Of a stretch of 64,000 nucleotides of DNA, positions 33,237-43,300 are shown piece after piece (the stretch's first letter is position 1; the number at the start of each line of letters is the position of its first letter). The notes below the pieces were generated by a model that searched no databases, was not told where the DNA came from, and saw only the letters and a list, made by a program, of their open reading frames with translations. Made by a program: the position numbers and the translations under genes. The stretch covers positions 1,427,069-1,491,068 of the forward strand of contig NZ_CP040093.1 in assembly GCF_006016075.1 (NCBI RefSeq), in the 5' to 3' direction. Source of the DNA: Caloramator sp. E03. Lineage in GTDB: Bacteria; Bacillota; Clostridia; Clostridiales; Caloramatoraceae.

Positions 33237-33770
33237 ACCTTTCATGCCCTGTATTATAAACATCATAAATCCAATTGCGGCTATTATATCTCCTATGCTT
33301 ATAACATAATGCCTAAGATAAGTCTTTGGTATTATATCGCCTAAAAAACAAAGCCTTGTTCCTTCATTTTGAACAACATAAAGCCCCTCAGATGATGCCC
33401 TAACAGCATCAATAGAAGGTGCAAGCCCTGCTGCAACAGCAGCTTTTGCACTAACAGGCATAGCGCCACCATTTGAAAAAATTGCAAGGGCATTTAATAA
33501 AAATCCAAATCCCATAATTAAAATATATTTATTTTCCCTATTTAAATATATGAATAAAAATATAAGTGCGTATTCAATAATATAAATTAGTGTTGTTAAA
33601 TATCCCCTTGATAATATTCCTCTTCTTACAAGAGAAAATAAAATAAATTCAACAAAAAATGCCCCAACAGCTAAATACAAAGCCTTTAGTTTTATATCTT
33701 CAAAATTTTTAAGGCTTCCTTTTAATATATATCCAATTATTATTCCAATAATTAATGCTTCAAGAAACAT
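33222..33770 (-). CDS. DUF5317 membrane protein
   Basis: 182 residues, about five membrane helices. The conserved SNGGAMPVSAKAAVAAGLAP stretch and the DIIPKTYLRHYVISIGDIIAAIGFMM end are the family marks. Function unknown. It starts 9 bp after the HD-GYP gene and is probably co-transcribed with it. Confidence 0.8.
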   Translation of the reverse strand: MFLEALIIGIIIGYILKGSLKNFEDIKLKALYLAVGAFFVEFILFSLVRRGILSRGYLTTLIYIIEYALIFLFIYLNRENKYILIMGFGFLLNALAIFSNGGAMPVSAKAAVAAGLAPSIDAVRASSEGLYVVQNEGTRLCFLGDIIPKTYLRHYVISIGDIIAAIGFMMFIIQGMKGKKTN

Positions 33771-33779
33771 AATTTTACC

Positions 33780-35033
33780 TCACGCTTTTTTACTTTTTAT
33801 CTTTAAAAAAGTATTTACTATATCCGGATGAAATTGTGTGCCGCTATTTTTAATAAGCTCATCTTTTATTTCATCCCAAGGCATAGCTTTTCTGTATACT
33901 CTGTCCGTTGACATAGCATCAACTGCATCGGCAAGCTGAAGTATAAAAACGTCCTTTCCAAGCTCCTCAGCCTTTTTACCCCAGGGATATCCTTTGCCAT
34001 CGTATCTTTCGTGGTGATATCTTACAAGATGGGGTATATCTCCAAAATCCTTAATATCCTTTAATATGTTGTACCCAATTTCTGGGTGGGATTTTATTAA
34101 ATTATATTCTTCTTCAGTAAGCTTACCTGGTTTATTTAAAATGCTGTCTTCTATTCCTATTTTTCCTACATCGTGAAGATAGGACGCAATTATTAGCTGC
34201 TCTACTCTGCTCTCGCTATAGCCAAGCTCCCTTGCTATATCTTCTACTATCTTTGCAACATTTCTTGAATGTCCCTCGGTGTATTTGTCCCTCGCTTCAA
34301 CAGCATGCATAAGGGCTTTCACAGTTTCCAAATACTTAGTTTTTACCTCTATATATAAGTAATATGTATATCTTGCAAGAAGAACTGGTACCATAAGTAT
34401 CAATATTCCTGCTACGTTATAGTTTCTATAAAGATAAGCAAGTAAATATCCAAAGGGTGCCATTGCTATTATATTTAAAAGGCCAAATCTAAATGTGTTA
34501 ACAAATTCCTGGAGGATGTTGTTGTTTGATAAAGAGTACATAAGTATAGCCATTATTAAACTATTAACCGTTAAAAATACAATTATAAAAGAAAATATCT
34601 GCAAAAACTCAAGTATGAATATATTATTACTAAATGAATAACGAATAAAACTATTATAGGCAATAGATGAGCTATATGCAGATATTGCCATATTAGATAT
34701 ATTAAACAATGTTATATATACAGGTGTGTTAAAAACATGTATATATCTGTCAGGTTTCTTATAAATTCTGAATGCCATACCTAAAGATATTATTACCATC
34801 GTCCAAAAACCGCCAAAAAGAATAATAGATGCAACTGTAATTGCAAATCCAGAGCTAATCCTAATCTTTTTAAAACCAACAGAAAGGGATTCAGTTATTA
34901 TTGATAATATAATAAAAAAAGCAATGTCAATTAAATCTACATCAACTTTTAAGTATTTATATGAATTATAAAAAGAATATGCTGCAATTAAATATAACAT
35001 TGAAAGATATATTACTAATCTTTTATTTTTCAT
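33780..35033 (-). CDS. membrane-bound HD-GYP domain protein (putative c-di-GMP phosphodiesterase)
   Basis: 417 residues from the ATG at 35033, 5 nt after GGAGG (the ATG four codons earlier overlaps the SD). Seven or eight membrane helices (1-220), then HD-GYP: EARDKYTEGHSRNVAKI, SYLHDVGKIGIED, RYHHERYDGKGYP, QLADAVDAMSTDR. All metal and GYP residues are present. Likely hydrolyses c-di-GMP; the membrane part may sense a ligand. Confidence 0.9.
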   Translation of the reverse strand: MKNKRLVIYLSMLYLIAAYSFYNSYKYLKVDVDLIDIAFFIILSIITESLSVGFKKIRISSGFAITVASIILFGGFWTMVIISLGMAFRIYKKPDRYIHVFNTPVYITLFNISNMAISAYSSSIAYNSFIRYSFSNNIFILEFLQIFSFIIVFLTVNSLIMAILMYSLSNNNILQEFVNTFRFGLLNIIAMAPFGYLLAYLYRNYNVAGILILMVPVLLARYTYYLYIEVKTKYLETVKALMHAVEARDKYTEGHSRNVAKIVEDIARELGYSESRVEQLIIASYLHDVGKIGIEDSILNKPGKLTEEEYNLIKSHPEIGYNILKDIKDFGDIPHLVRYHHERYDGKGYPWGKKAEELGKDVFILQLADAVDAMSTDRVYRKAMPWDEIKDELIKNSGTQFHPDIVNTFLKIKSKKA

Positions 35034-35051
35034 ATTTACCTCCATAATAAT

Positions 35052-35248
35052 AAAAAGGCCGATTTATTTATATTATATTCCCCATGAAAAGTGTGATCCA
35101 CCTGCAAGAACAAGTGTTAAAAGAGCGATTAATAATGGTAAATACTTTTTCACAGCAATTCCCCCTTTATACGTGTTCACAGGGCTTCGCTATAACCTGT
35201 GCCAAATTCTCCGCTAAAGGAAGGTAAAAAAATTTAATCGGCCTTTTT
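35052..35248. repeat. inverted repeat enclosing a small peptide gene and structured leader
   Basis: AAAAAGGCCGATT (35052-35064) and AATCGGCCTTTTT (35236-35248) pair over 13 bp, 170 bp apart. Inside are the 26-aa frame and a CACAGG/CCTGTG hairpin near 35172-35200. It could be a folded leader RNA of the HD-GYP operon or a small fold-back element. Confidence 0.5.
35073..35153 (-). CDS. 26-aa hydrophobic peptide
   Basis: MKKYLPLLIALLTLVLAGGS then HFSWGI. GTG start with GGGGG 7 nt upstream. It looks like a lone signal-peptide-like or membrane peptide, as in small secreted signals or sporulation micro-proteins. It precedes the HD-GYP gene on the same strand. Confidence 0.5.
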   Translation of the reverse strand: MKKYLPLLIALLTLVLAGGSHFSWGI

Positions 35249-35253
35249 TTCAG

Positions 35254-35871
35254 CTATAAAGTTATTCTCTGTATGCGCCTGTTTATTGCATCGAGTGTTG
35301 CCTTTGCTATTGTTTCGTTTATATCCTTTTTAATTATTGCAGATCCTACAAGGGTTTCCTCGTTTCCACCAAGCATTACGTTCACTAAAACTGTAGCTAT
35401 ATTGATATTATTGCTTGAATTTATTATTACATCTTGTACATCGAATATATATGCTTGTCCCAAAATTTGCTCAACAGTTTTTACGGTTGCTGCTGCTACT
35501 ATTTTCTTCCTGTTTGCTGCTGTATTGATTCCTACTTCCTTTGTTGAATATTCCTTTTCATCATATATTAATGTTACACTACATTCTATAACATTATCCT
35601 TCGATATAACTGATACCCCACTAAGCCTTATCCTTTTTACTACTACACAATCTTCACTTTGTATTGCGGCAATGCTTATCTTATTCTTATCTATTCTATA
35701 ATTAAATTGGGCATATAGGGTTGATTCAATATCCCTTACTATCTGCTTTGGAGAGCGAATATTATTAGCAAGTATATGTATCTCCTGTATTTCTTCTTTT
35801 TCTGCAACAACTTTGGAATTTATAACCCCTTCAATTTTATTCAAAATTTCCTGAATTGCATTAATATCCAT
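35254..35871 (-). CDS. protein of unknown function
   Basis: 205 residues from the ATG at 35871 (GAGGG, 7 nt). Two halves: a helical N-terminal part (IQEIHILANNIRSPKQIVRDIESTLYAQ) and a beta-rich C-terminal part (RIRLSGVSVISKDNVIECSVTLIYD; AANRKKIVAAATVKTVEQILG; NVMLGGNEETLVGSAIIKKD). No signal peptide or known motif. Unrecognised. Confidence 0.65.
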   Translation of the reverse strand: MDINAIQEILNKIEGVINSKVVAEKEEIQEIHILANNIRSPKQIVRDIESTLYAQFNYRIDKNKISIAAIQSEDCVVVKRIRLSGVSVISKDNVIECSVTLIYDEKEYSTKEVGINTAANRKKIVAAATVKTVEQILGQAYIFDVQDVIINSSNNINIATVLVNVMLGGNEETLVGSAIIKKDINETIAKATLDAINRRIQRITL

Positions 35872-35962
35872 AATCAAACCCTCTTTCACCAACTTTATTA
35901 ATATAATAACATATTTTTACATTGCCTACAATTGTTTATATTGTAATTTTAAAGGTAAAATA

Positions 35963-37114
35963 TTATTTATTTTTACCTTCTATTATTCTTCTTATAAATG
36001 GAACCTTAATACTAATAGCACTCTCTGGGCAAAGTTCCTGACAGCAATAACACCTTATACATTTTTTATAGTTATGAACTGGAGCTTTCTTTCTGTCATT
36101 CTTATCCCAATTTACTGCTTTTGGCTCAACAGGACATATATTAATACATACTCCACATTTTACGCATTTATTTATATCTATATATGGTTTTGGAACAATA
36201 TAGTTTCTTAAATGCCCCCCTATAAAATTAAGAGGCTTAAAAGGAGTAACAGGAGTTCTATTTACGCTAAAACTATTATCAATAAACTGCTCTAAGTCAT
36301 CCCCCACAAGTTCAATTTCATTTTCAATATAAGTCCCAAGTCCCATTTCTTTCCCAAACTTTATAGTAGGAACATATTCAGGATTAACATTCACCATCCT
36401 GCATACAACACTGTCAAGGGCAACAGGATCAGAGGATATTAGAATAACATTCATCTTTTTAGGAGTTCCTCCCCTGGGGCCGTTTCCTTCCATTGCATAT
36501 ATTCCATCCATTATATAAAGCCTTGGCTTTAAGAATTTATTTAAATCAATAAGCATCTTAGCAAAATCATTTACATTAGGAAGCTTTACATGAAACTCTC
36601 CCTTAAGCTTTCCTGGAATACATCCAAACTGATTTTTAACTGCTCCAGTTAGTTTTGTAAGACCGTGGGTTTTAAGCTTTGGAAGGCTTATAATGCCATC
36701 GCACTCCAAAACTCCCTTTGCAATAGTAAACCTTTTATTCTGTATTCCTTCTTTAAAGGTTACTTCCTCGCCGCTATTAAAATCTGCAAATTTTATATCA
36801 AGCTCTTTAGCTACTTCTTCTATCCCGCACTTTCTTGCCGCAAACTCAGGTGTTTGAAGCGCGGGAGAATCGCCATAGGATAAAACTGCCCCACCTTCTC
36901 TTAAAATCTGTGCAACAGCTTTAAAAACCACAGGATGAGTAGTGACGCATTTCTCAGGAGCCTCCCCTGTAAGCATATTAGGCTTTAAAAGTATTCTCTC
37001 CCCTTCTTTAACAAAACTCTCTAAAGTACCAATTAGTTCTATCCCCCTTTTAATACTCTCTTTTACCTTGTCGTAATCATAACTGTCACATCTTATTACC
37101 GCAACCTTTGACAT
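35963..37114 (-). CDS. DUF362 iron-sulfur protein
   Basis: 383 residues. DUF362 core (1-290) with ILLKPNMLTGEAPEKCVTTHP and LPKLKTHGLTKLTGAVKNQFG, then two 4Fe-4S motifs, CVKCGVCINICP and CIRCYCCQELCP. The fold is known from proteins of anaerobes with unassigned redox roles. GAGGTG before the ATG. No obvious operon partner. Confidence 0.88.
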   Translation of the reverse strand: MSKVAVIRCDSYDYDKVKESIKRGIELIGTLESFVKEGERILLKPNMLTGEAPEKCVTTHPVVFKAVAQILREGGAVLSYGDSPALQTPEFAARKCGIEEVAKELDIKFADFNSGEEVTFKEGIQNKRFTIAKGVLECDGIISLPKLKTHGLTKLTGAVKNQFGCIPGKLKGEFHVKLPNVNDFAKMLIDLNKFLKPRLYIMDGIYAMEGNGPRGGTPKKMNVILISSDPVALDSVVCRMVNVNPEYVPTIKFGKEMGLGTYIENEIELVGDDLEQFIDNSFSVNRTPVTPFKPLNFIGGHLRNYIVPKPYIDINKCVKCGVCINICPVEPKAVNWDKNDRKKAPVHNYKKCIRCYCCQELCPESAISIKVPFIRRIIEGKNK

Positions 37115-37188
37115 ACCAACACCTCAACTTAATTAAAATCTATATATATTATAACTATTTTAACACATTTTATTTCCACATTGTAACA

Positions 37189-37297
37189 GGGACAGTTACT
37201 TATTTACTCGACTTCTGAAACAATTAACTAAAAAGTTTTCTCCGTCTCCGGTGCCAGGCACCAAGGATGGAGAAAGCTTTTTCACACTAACTGTCCC
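37189..37297. repeat. REPIN-like nested palindrome
   Basis: Outer arms GGGACAGTTA/TAACTGTCCC (37189-37198, 37288-37297), a middle 14-bp stem around TTTTCTCC/GGAGAAA (37230-37243, 37268-37281) and a GGTGCC-A-GGCACC core (37250-37262). This nested form with the GGTGCC core resembles REP elements mobilised by REP-associated tyrosine transposases. No transposase gene is in the window. Confidence 0.7.
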
Positions 37298-37342
37298 CTA
37301 ATATACCCCCCTAAGATACCCTAAGAATATAAGTATTTTGTC

Positions 37343-37368
37343 ACATTTTATCGAAACTTCATATATTA
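37343..37368 (+). promoter_or_regulatory. weak sigma-K-like promoter
   Basis: AC (37343-37344) and CATATATTA (37360-37368), but with a 15-nt spacer, one short of the usual; 27 bp before the YVTN gene. Confidence 0.3.
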
Positions 37369-37394
37369 TACTAAGAAAACTGCGAGGTGATATT

Positions 37395-39317
37395 ATGTAT
37401 AGAACCTTTGCCATATATGTTGCAAATATGAACTCTAATACCGTAAGTGTAGTCGACAGCGGCTCAGATAAAGTTCTTTCAACAATCCCCGTTGGCTCTG
37501 CACCATACAGCATAGCTAAAACATCCGACGGGAAATATATTTTTTCTATGAATTCAGGGGATGGAACTGTAAGCATGATTGAAACAACAACAAGCAATGT
37601 TATCTCTGTAATAAACGTAGGAAGTTTTCCTATTGCAGGAGTAGTAAGCCTCGACAATAGATATTTATACGTTGCATGCAGAGACAGTGAGATGGTGTCA
37701 GTAATAGATATAAGTTTAAGAACCGTTATCGGAAATATTGTATTAAACTTTAAACCAGTAAAACTTGAACTCTCTCCTGATGGCAGAAAAATATTTGCAT
37801 TATGCATTAACTCCCTTTCAATACCTGTAATCGATACGGAAACTAATACAATTATTAAAAGAATAGCTCTTCCTGGGACATCCTATTACACTCCTACGGA
37901 TTTTAAAATATCTCCAAATGGAAAGACTGCCTTTTTCGTAAGCTTTCAAAGACCTGCAATAGTTGGAATCGATGCTGAAAATCTGACAGTAATTGAGCCT
38001 ATAATATCTTTCTCCTCAGGAGTTTTAAATCCCACATCTGTTTGTATTTCACCAGACAGCAATTATGTTTTTGTAACCGGTGTCAGCAAAAGCAGCGGAG
38101 TTATAATGCGTATAAAAGAAACCCTTCCAACAAAAATATTAACAACAAAAATCGTATATGCAGTTCCTTACAAATCAATTATAACTTCCGATAGCAGCAG
38201 ACTTATAGTGCTTAATAATATATCGGGGAGCATAACTATATTTGATACAAATAATCTCGACAAATACACAAGCCAATATCTCGGAGGAGCACTTACGGAT
38301 ATAGTATTAACCCCGAGCTGCAAATATGCCTATATAACTAACCAGCCTCTTAAGGCTATTATTAAGATGGATATAATTAATAAGGTACCACTCCTTGCGC
38401 TTCCAATAGGAGATTTTCCAATAGCATCACAGGGAACCTATATAGACCTTCCAACTCCTCCTTCTATGAAACTTTTTAGGCCCCTTGTTAAAGATACAGA
38501 GCCCTTTGACTTAGCAAAGGACGGAACTGCAACAGTTGACATTAACCCTTCTCTTATTATGGATGCTGAAGGGAATATATTCGGAATTGTAACAGATCCG
38601 GATAATAACCCTATTTCCAATGCAGAAGTCAAAGTCATAGATGAAGATAACCATACAGTGAACTTTGACTATACAGACTCAAGGGGTAAATTTATGTTCA
38701 GGCTCGTACCTTCAAAAGAATACTCCCTTGTTGTGGTCTCTCCAGACCATCTGTTATCAAAAATAATACCCTTTTCATTAACATCAGGAGAGCAGAAGGA
38801 AATGGATGTAAAACTTACAGAGGCCGAAATCTCTTCCCTTGGAGTGCTGCTTGGAGAAATGATTGATGAGAATATGCTTGGTATTAGAAACGGTGTTGCA
38901 AATCTTTATAAAAAAACAGATGGAGGCGATGCCTTTTTTGCTCATGGATACTCTGAAGTAAAAGGACTTTACAGGATACCCTATATACCTTTAGGATTAT
39001 ATACTTTAAAAATACAAGTTCCTGGATATGTCCCCTATGAAAGTCTTGTAATATTTGACAGGGAATATCTTGTTGCAATAACAACTTCAAGACTATCCTT
39101 AGATACTTCAAATCCAAAGGGAAAAATTTCTGGAAGAGTAATGTATTACAACGCCCCAGTTGCTAACTCTTTGCTTGAACTTTATAAAAAGGACGGAGAA
39201 TCCTATATAACTGTTTCAGTAACTTCAACTGATGAAAATGGATACTATGAATTTAAAAATTTGCCCGCAGGAAACTACTTTATTGAATGCAAAAAACTTG
39301 TAGAAAGTCAAATATAA
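37395..39317 (+). CDS. YVTN beta-propeller protein with carboxypeptidase-regulatory-like domains
   Basis: 640 residues from the ATG at 37395 (GAGGTGATATT upstream); the longer frame is not supported. No signal peptide. Residues 1-330 are YVTN-type propeller repeats (TVSVVDSGSDKVLSTIPVGS, TVSMIETTTSNVISVINVGS). Then three CarboxypepD_reg-like beta domains (from about 395, 495 and 590; GNIFGIVTDPDNNPISNAEV, GKISGRVMYYNAPVANSLLE). Likely structural or adhesive. It begins a block of similar proteins before the ger operon. Confidence 0.85.
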   Translation: MYRTFAIYVANMNSNTVSVVDSGSDKVLSTIPVGSAPYSIAKTSDGKYIFSMNSGDGTVSMIETTTSNVISVINVGSFPIAGVVSLDNRYLYVACRDSEMVSVIDISLRTVIGNIVLNFKPVKLELSPDGRKIFALCINSLSIPVIDTETNTIIKRIALPGTSYYTPTDFKISPNGKTAFFVSFQRPAIVGIDAENLTVIEPIISFSSGVLNPTSVCISPDSNYVFVTGVSKSSGVIMRIKETLPTKILTTKIVYAVPYKSIITSDSSRLIVLNNISGSITIFDTNNLDKYTSQYLGGALTDIVLTPSCKYAYITNQPLKAIIKMDIINKVPLLALPIGDFPIASQGTYIDLPTPPSMKLFRPLVKDTEPFDLAKDGTATVDINPSLIMDAEGNIFGIVTDPDNNPISNAEVKVIDEDNHTVNFDYTDSRGKFMFRLVPSKEYSLVVVSPDHLLSKIIPFSLTSGEQKEMDVKLTEAEISSLGVLLGEMIDENMLGIRNGVANLYKKTDGGDAFFAHGYSEVKGLYRIPYIPLGLYTLKIQVPGYVPYESLVIFDREYLVAITTSRLSLDTSNPKGKISGRVMYYNAPVANSLLELYKKDGESYITVSVTSTDENGYYEFKNLPAGNYFIECKKLVESQI

Positions 39318-39343
39318 AGAGTGCCTTTGGCACTCTTTATATT
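39311..39343. terminator. bidirectional terminator containing both stop codons
   Basis: 15-bp perfect stem AATATAAAGAGTGCC/GGCACTCTTTATATT with a TTT loop. The plus-strand TAA (39315-39317) and minus-strand TAA (39337-39339) are mirror positions in the arms. Confidence 0.85.
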
Positions 39344-40215
39344 GTAATGCTCTTTGTTGATTTGATTTTGTATTCTCCCTGTGGAACCTTTGTAAAAAGG
39401 TAAACTCCTTCATCGTTAGTTCTTGTAACTGCAATAGGTGTAAGACTTCCATCAGCTTCTACTCTGTAGAGAACTACATCTGCATCTAGTATTGGAACGT
39501 TGTTATTATCTGTAATAACACCGCTGATTGTACCCTTTGAAGCCTGAGGATCAACATTAAGGGTTGCCATAACCTTTGCAATTGTAGAATCAGCGCTTAT
39601 TACAACAGAAATTGCAACAGGTATATATCCAAGCCCGCTAATCCTTATAATATAATTTCCTTTCTGTAAATCTCTAAAAGTAAACTGACCAAATTCGTTT
39701 GTATAAGTTACAGCAATAAGGGTTTCATGCCCAAGTTCATCCACCTGATAAAGGTTAATAATAGCTCCCTTTACAGCACGTGGAGGAGTCTGGTTATCCA
39801 TTACTTCACCTGCAATTATTGATAAAAGAGCATCAGGATCCCTTGTTAAAATAAAGTTCTTTTCAACCTGCTGCCTTGGAAGGAGCGCAAAGGGAAGCTG
39901 CTCAGCAAGCAAATACCCATCTGCCTTGGCATATATATGGTACTCCGGTCCTGGAGGGAAGGGAGATATTATATAGCTACCATCTGGTCCTGTAACGGTG
40001 TGGGCAAGGGGGTTGTGATCCCTATCCATGATCTTTATCGTTGCGCCAGATATTGGATTCCCCTGAGTATCCTTAACCGTTCCAAATATAGTTCCTGCTT
40101 CAAGGTTAGGATTGGGTTTTAAACTCAAGTCAAGCCTTATCTCCTGACCAAGCTCCGATAGCGACTTTTTAATAGACTGGCCAAGTTCATACTGGTCCTG
40201 TATAACTCCAGCCAT
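39337..40215 (-). CDS. carboxypeptidase-regulatory-like repeat protein
   Basis: 292 residues, no signal peptide. A short helical N-terminus, then three CarboxypepD_reg-like domains of 70-90 residues (GTIFGTVKDTQGNPISGATI about 41; IAGEVMDNQTPPRAVKGAI about 134; GTISGVITDNNNVPILDADV about 228). Each ends in the GxYxI type strand. Divergent from the large DUF11 gene with sigma-K-like boxes between. Probably spore-surface structural. Confidence 0.82.
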   Translation of the reverse strand: MAGVIQDQYELGQSIKKSLSELGQEIRLDLSLKPNPNLEAGTIFGTVKDTQGNPISGATIKIMDRDHNPLAHTVTGPDGSYIISPFPPGPEYHIYAKADGYLLAEQLPFALLPRQQVEKNFILTRDPDALLSIIAGEVMDNQTPPRAVKGAIINLYQVDELGHETLIAVTYTNEFGQFTFRDLQKGNYIIRISGLGYIPVAISVVISADSTIAKVMATLNVDPQASKGTISGVITDNNNVPILDADVVLYRVEADGSLTPIAVTRTNDEGVYLFTKVPQGEYKIKSTKSITI

Positions 40216-40244
40216 AGTATTACCTCCTCTTCAATTTTCTAATA

Positions 40245-40271
40245 TATATTATGAAATTCGACATTATTTGT
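40245..40271 (-). promoter_or_regulatory. sigma-K-like promoter (leftward)
   Basis: On the minus strand AC (40270-40271), 16-nt spacer, CATAATATA (40245-40253), 30 bp before the carboxypeptidase-regulatory-like gene. Confidence 0.5.
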
Positions 40272-40300
40272 GAAATCAACCCATATTATTCTTATATGTT

Positions 40301-40328
40301 ACATAAAAATCAAAAAAAGCATATTATA
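40301..40328 (+). promoter_or_regulatory. sigma-K-like promoter (rightward)
   Basis: AC (40301-40302), 17-nt spacer, CATATTATA (40320-40328), 24 bp before the DUF11-type gene. Confidence 0.5.
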
Positions 40329-40351
40329 TTATAGAAAACGGGGGTGATAAT

Positions 40352-43300
40352 ATGGCTTTTGATATAGATAAACTTGAAGTAACAATATCTCCTTACAATA
40401 TTCCAATGGTCATTGGCAAGTATAAAAAAATAAGAATAAATATAAAAAACAAAAATGCTTCAGATTGGGCATATAACCTTTCTATAACTTTAAATTTAGC
40501 TGACGGTCTTACAGTATATTCAAGCGATATACCCTACTCAAACTATAATTTTAATATTGATGGAACAAGCAAAATAGAATGGATAAATATTAAAGACATT
40601 GCCCCAAATGAAACTGATTTTAATTTTGATATTGAAATAAAGTGCAGTGAAAAATTTAAGGATAACAGCTATATACCCTTTGACTATGCTTTTTCAGGCT
40701 GCTATATTAAAACTTCTATAGATACCAAACCAAGAGGAAGCTTTGATACAGGAAATCAAAAACTAAGTAAAACTTTAAATATAAATCCTTATACAGTAAG
40801 ATATTCAATTACTATACAAATGCCTTCAAAAATGCCAAAGGGAGCAGGGTATAATCCTAATCTTTCAGATTATGCCTACCCCTTTACCTGCAGCATAACA
40901 ATAGATAACAATACAAGAGAATCAACTTTAACCAATATTAGATTTATCGCAGGAAATGGGCTAAGATATTTAGGAAATTTAACTGCAAACGGAGCTGACA
41001 GAGAAAAATTTTTAAATCCATTAATATTTTATCCAGCAGGAAATAACAATAATGTAAAACTTGTATGGTTTAATGTAAATTTGAGCCAAGGCTCATTAAA
41101 CAATATATCCTTTAATCTTGCTATATGGGATAGATATACAAATAAAGGGATTGAAAATACCGGGGATGTTATAACCCATGGAAGCATAATAACATCTACA
41201 GCAGAGGGCTTTGGTGAGTATAATATTGAAAGCACTTATGATATTAGAGCAATGGATATTATTATAGACAAGAGCTCTGATAAGTATACAATAGATGTGG
41301 ATGATATTTTAATAAACACTTTAAACTTAAAAGTTAACCAATATCACTCTATAGATTCTGTTTTAGCTTTTGACATGCTCCCTGATGGGCAGGAATATAT
41401 AGATTATGTAGAAACAGAGCCCTCAGAAATATTTAAAGATACTATAACAGGAATTACAAGAATAACCTATGACCTTTTAAGCCTTCCCCCTTTATACTCT
41501 AAAACTATTATATTTAAAGCTAAGGTTTTACCCTCTTATATTTCTACAGTTTATCCTGTATCCTGCGGTGATGTTTTTATAAACAGCTGCAGCATTGAAG
41601 GTATAAACCACGATTTTAGTGAACCCGTATCAGATTCATCCTCAATAAAGCAAAGCATTAAAAAACCCTTCGTACAAAAAAGCATAATAAATCTTTATTA
41701 CAGGAATGATATTGTAAAAAACATTTCATCCCTATGTCCCTTTGACAAAGTTGAATTCCAATTAACATACAATGCAGAATCTATAAGGGCTTATCAAAGG
41801 CAGATAAAAATTGATGATTTCTTCCCCACCCTTTTAGATATTGAAAATATTAATTTTCAATATGAAGGCTATGTACCCCTTAGCCTTACGCCCTATAAAA
41901 TAGACCCCTACGGCTTAAGATGGGAATTAGGAGATGTCCCAGGAAACAGCTACTTTAAAGTTAGATTTATATGCTCTGTTTTGGATATAAACTATGTACC
42001 CTCCTTTAAGTTTAACCTTTTGAAAATGAGCGGTATAAATAAGGATAATAAGTCTTACAGCAGCCGCTCACAAGCTAAGGTTTCCTTTGGAATTCCAAAT
42101 ATAACTTTAACTAAAACAGTTTCAGGACCAAATATAAATGCTGTTAAAATAGGTGAAAAATACTCTTTTAATATAACAATATCAAATATTGAGTCTACAA
42201 ACTTAAATGCAACGGATGCCTTTGATTTTGAACTATTAGATAACTTATCTGAATATTTTAATCTTGATGTATCTTCAGTAAAAGTTACAGGAAGCGGGCA
42301 GTATTTAGAGCCTGTAATAGATTCTTCATATATTAAAATCCCAATTAAAAAGCTTCTCGTAAATCAGTCTTTAACTTTAAAATACGATTTTGTAATAAAT
42401 GATAATTTAACTGCTGGAACAATAATTACAAAAAGCTGCAATAGTACTTCACCCTATTCACAGCCCTACAACCCTTCAATTCCTAATTACAGATATGAAG
42501 GACTTGACAGGAGTTTTTCAGTAACTTTAAAAGCTCAAAACGTTACAATAACAAAAAGCTATGATAACAACATCAAAATGGCAGGAAGCAGTATAGACTA
42601 TCTTATAAATATAACTGTCCCAAAGGGAACAAAGGCATTAAACCTTTCAGTTTCAGATACTATACCCCAAGGTCAAATCTTTTTAGGAAATTATACAAGA
42701 AATGGAGAAATTGTTAGCGTAACTCAAAGCGGAAATAAAATAACTTATCCTGAAGAATCCCTATTAGATGCATCCTTAACACCTATTACTATACAATATG
42801 GATTTACTGCAATGATTATAGACGTTTCCTATACAATAGGGCAAATAACAACAAATCAGACAAACTCTGCATCGGTTAAATGGAAAACCTTTGAGCAGAA
42901 TATAATTACTAAAAGTGCAAGCAAGACTGTAACTGTTAACAATCCTAATATAGTTCCTTCAGTTTTGCTTAAAAATATATCACTAAATGACTTATCCTTC
43001 TTACCTTACACCAATATAAAGGATGAAAATATAGTAGATATTCAAATAAAAGCTTACAACAATAGTAATATAGGGGCAAAAAATATAAAACTTGAAGGGA
43101 TGCTACCTGACATTTTAAATTTTATATCCTTCCTTTCTATTGAATCTGGAAGAGCTGTTTTTGATGAGGAAAATAAAAAGTGGTTGTGGGAAATAGAAAG
43201 CATTAATAAAGGCTTATCTTCTATTCTATTAATAAGATGCAGGACAGCTAAAAATCTTTCATCAGGATACAATACAAAATTTATCTGTAAAGCCCTAAGC

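Noticed and set aside
35273-35701. 142-aa hydrophobic plus-strand reading frame
   Set aside because: Antisense to the 205-aa gene at 35254-35871 with no SD; hydrophobicity arises from the complement of Ile/Val/Asn codons.
37298-37807. 169-aa minus-strand reading frame
   Set aside because: It is antisense to the YVTN propeller gene, which has a proper SD, repeats and domain pattern.
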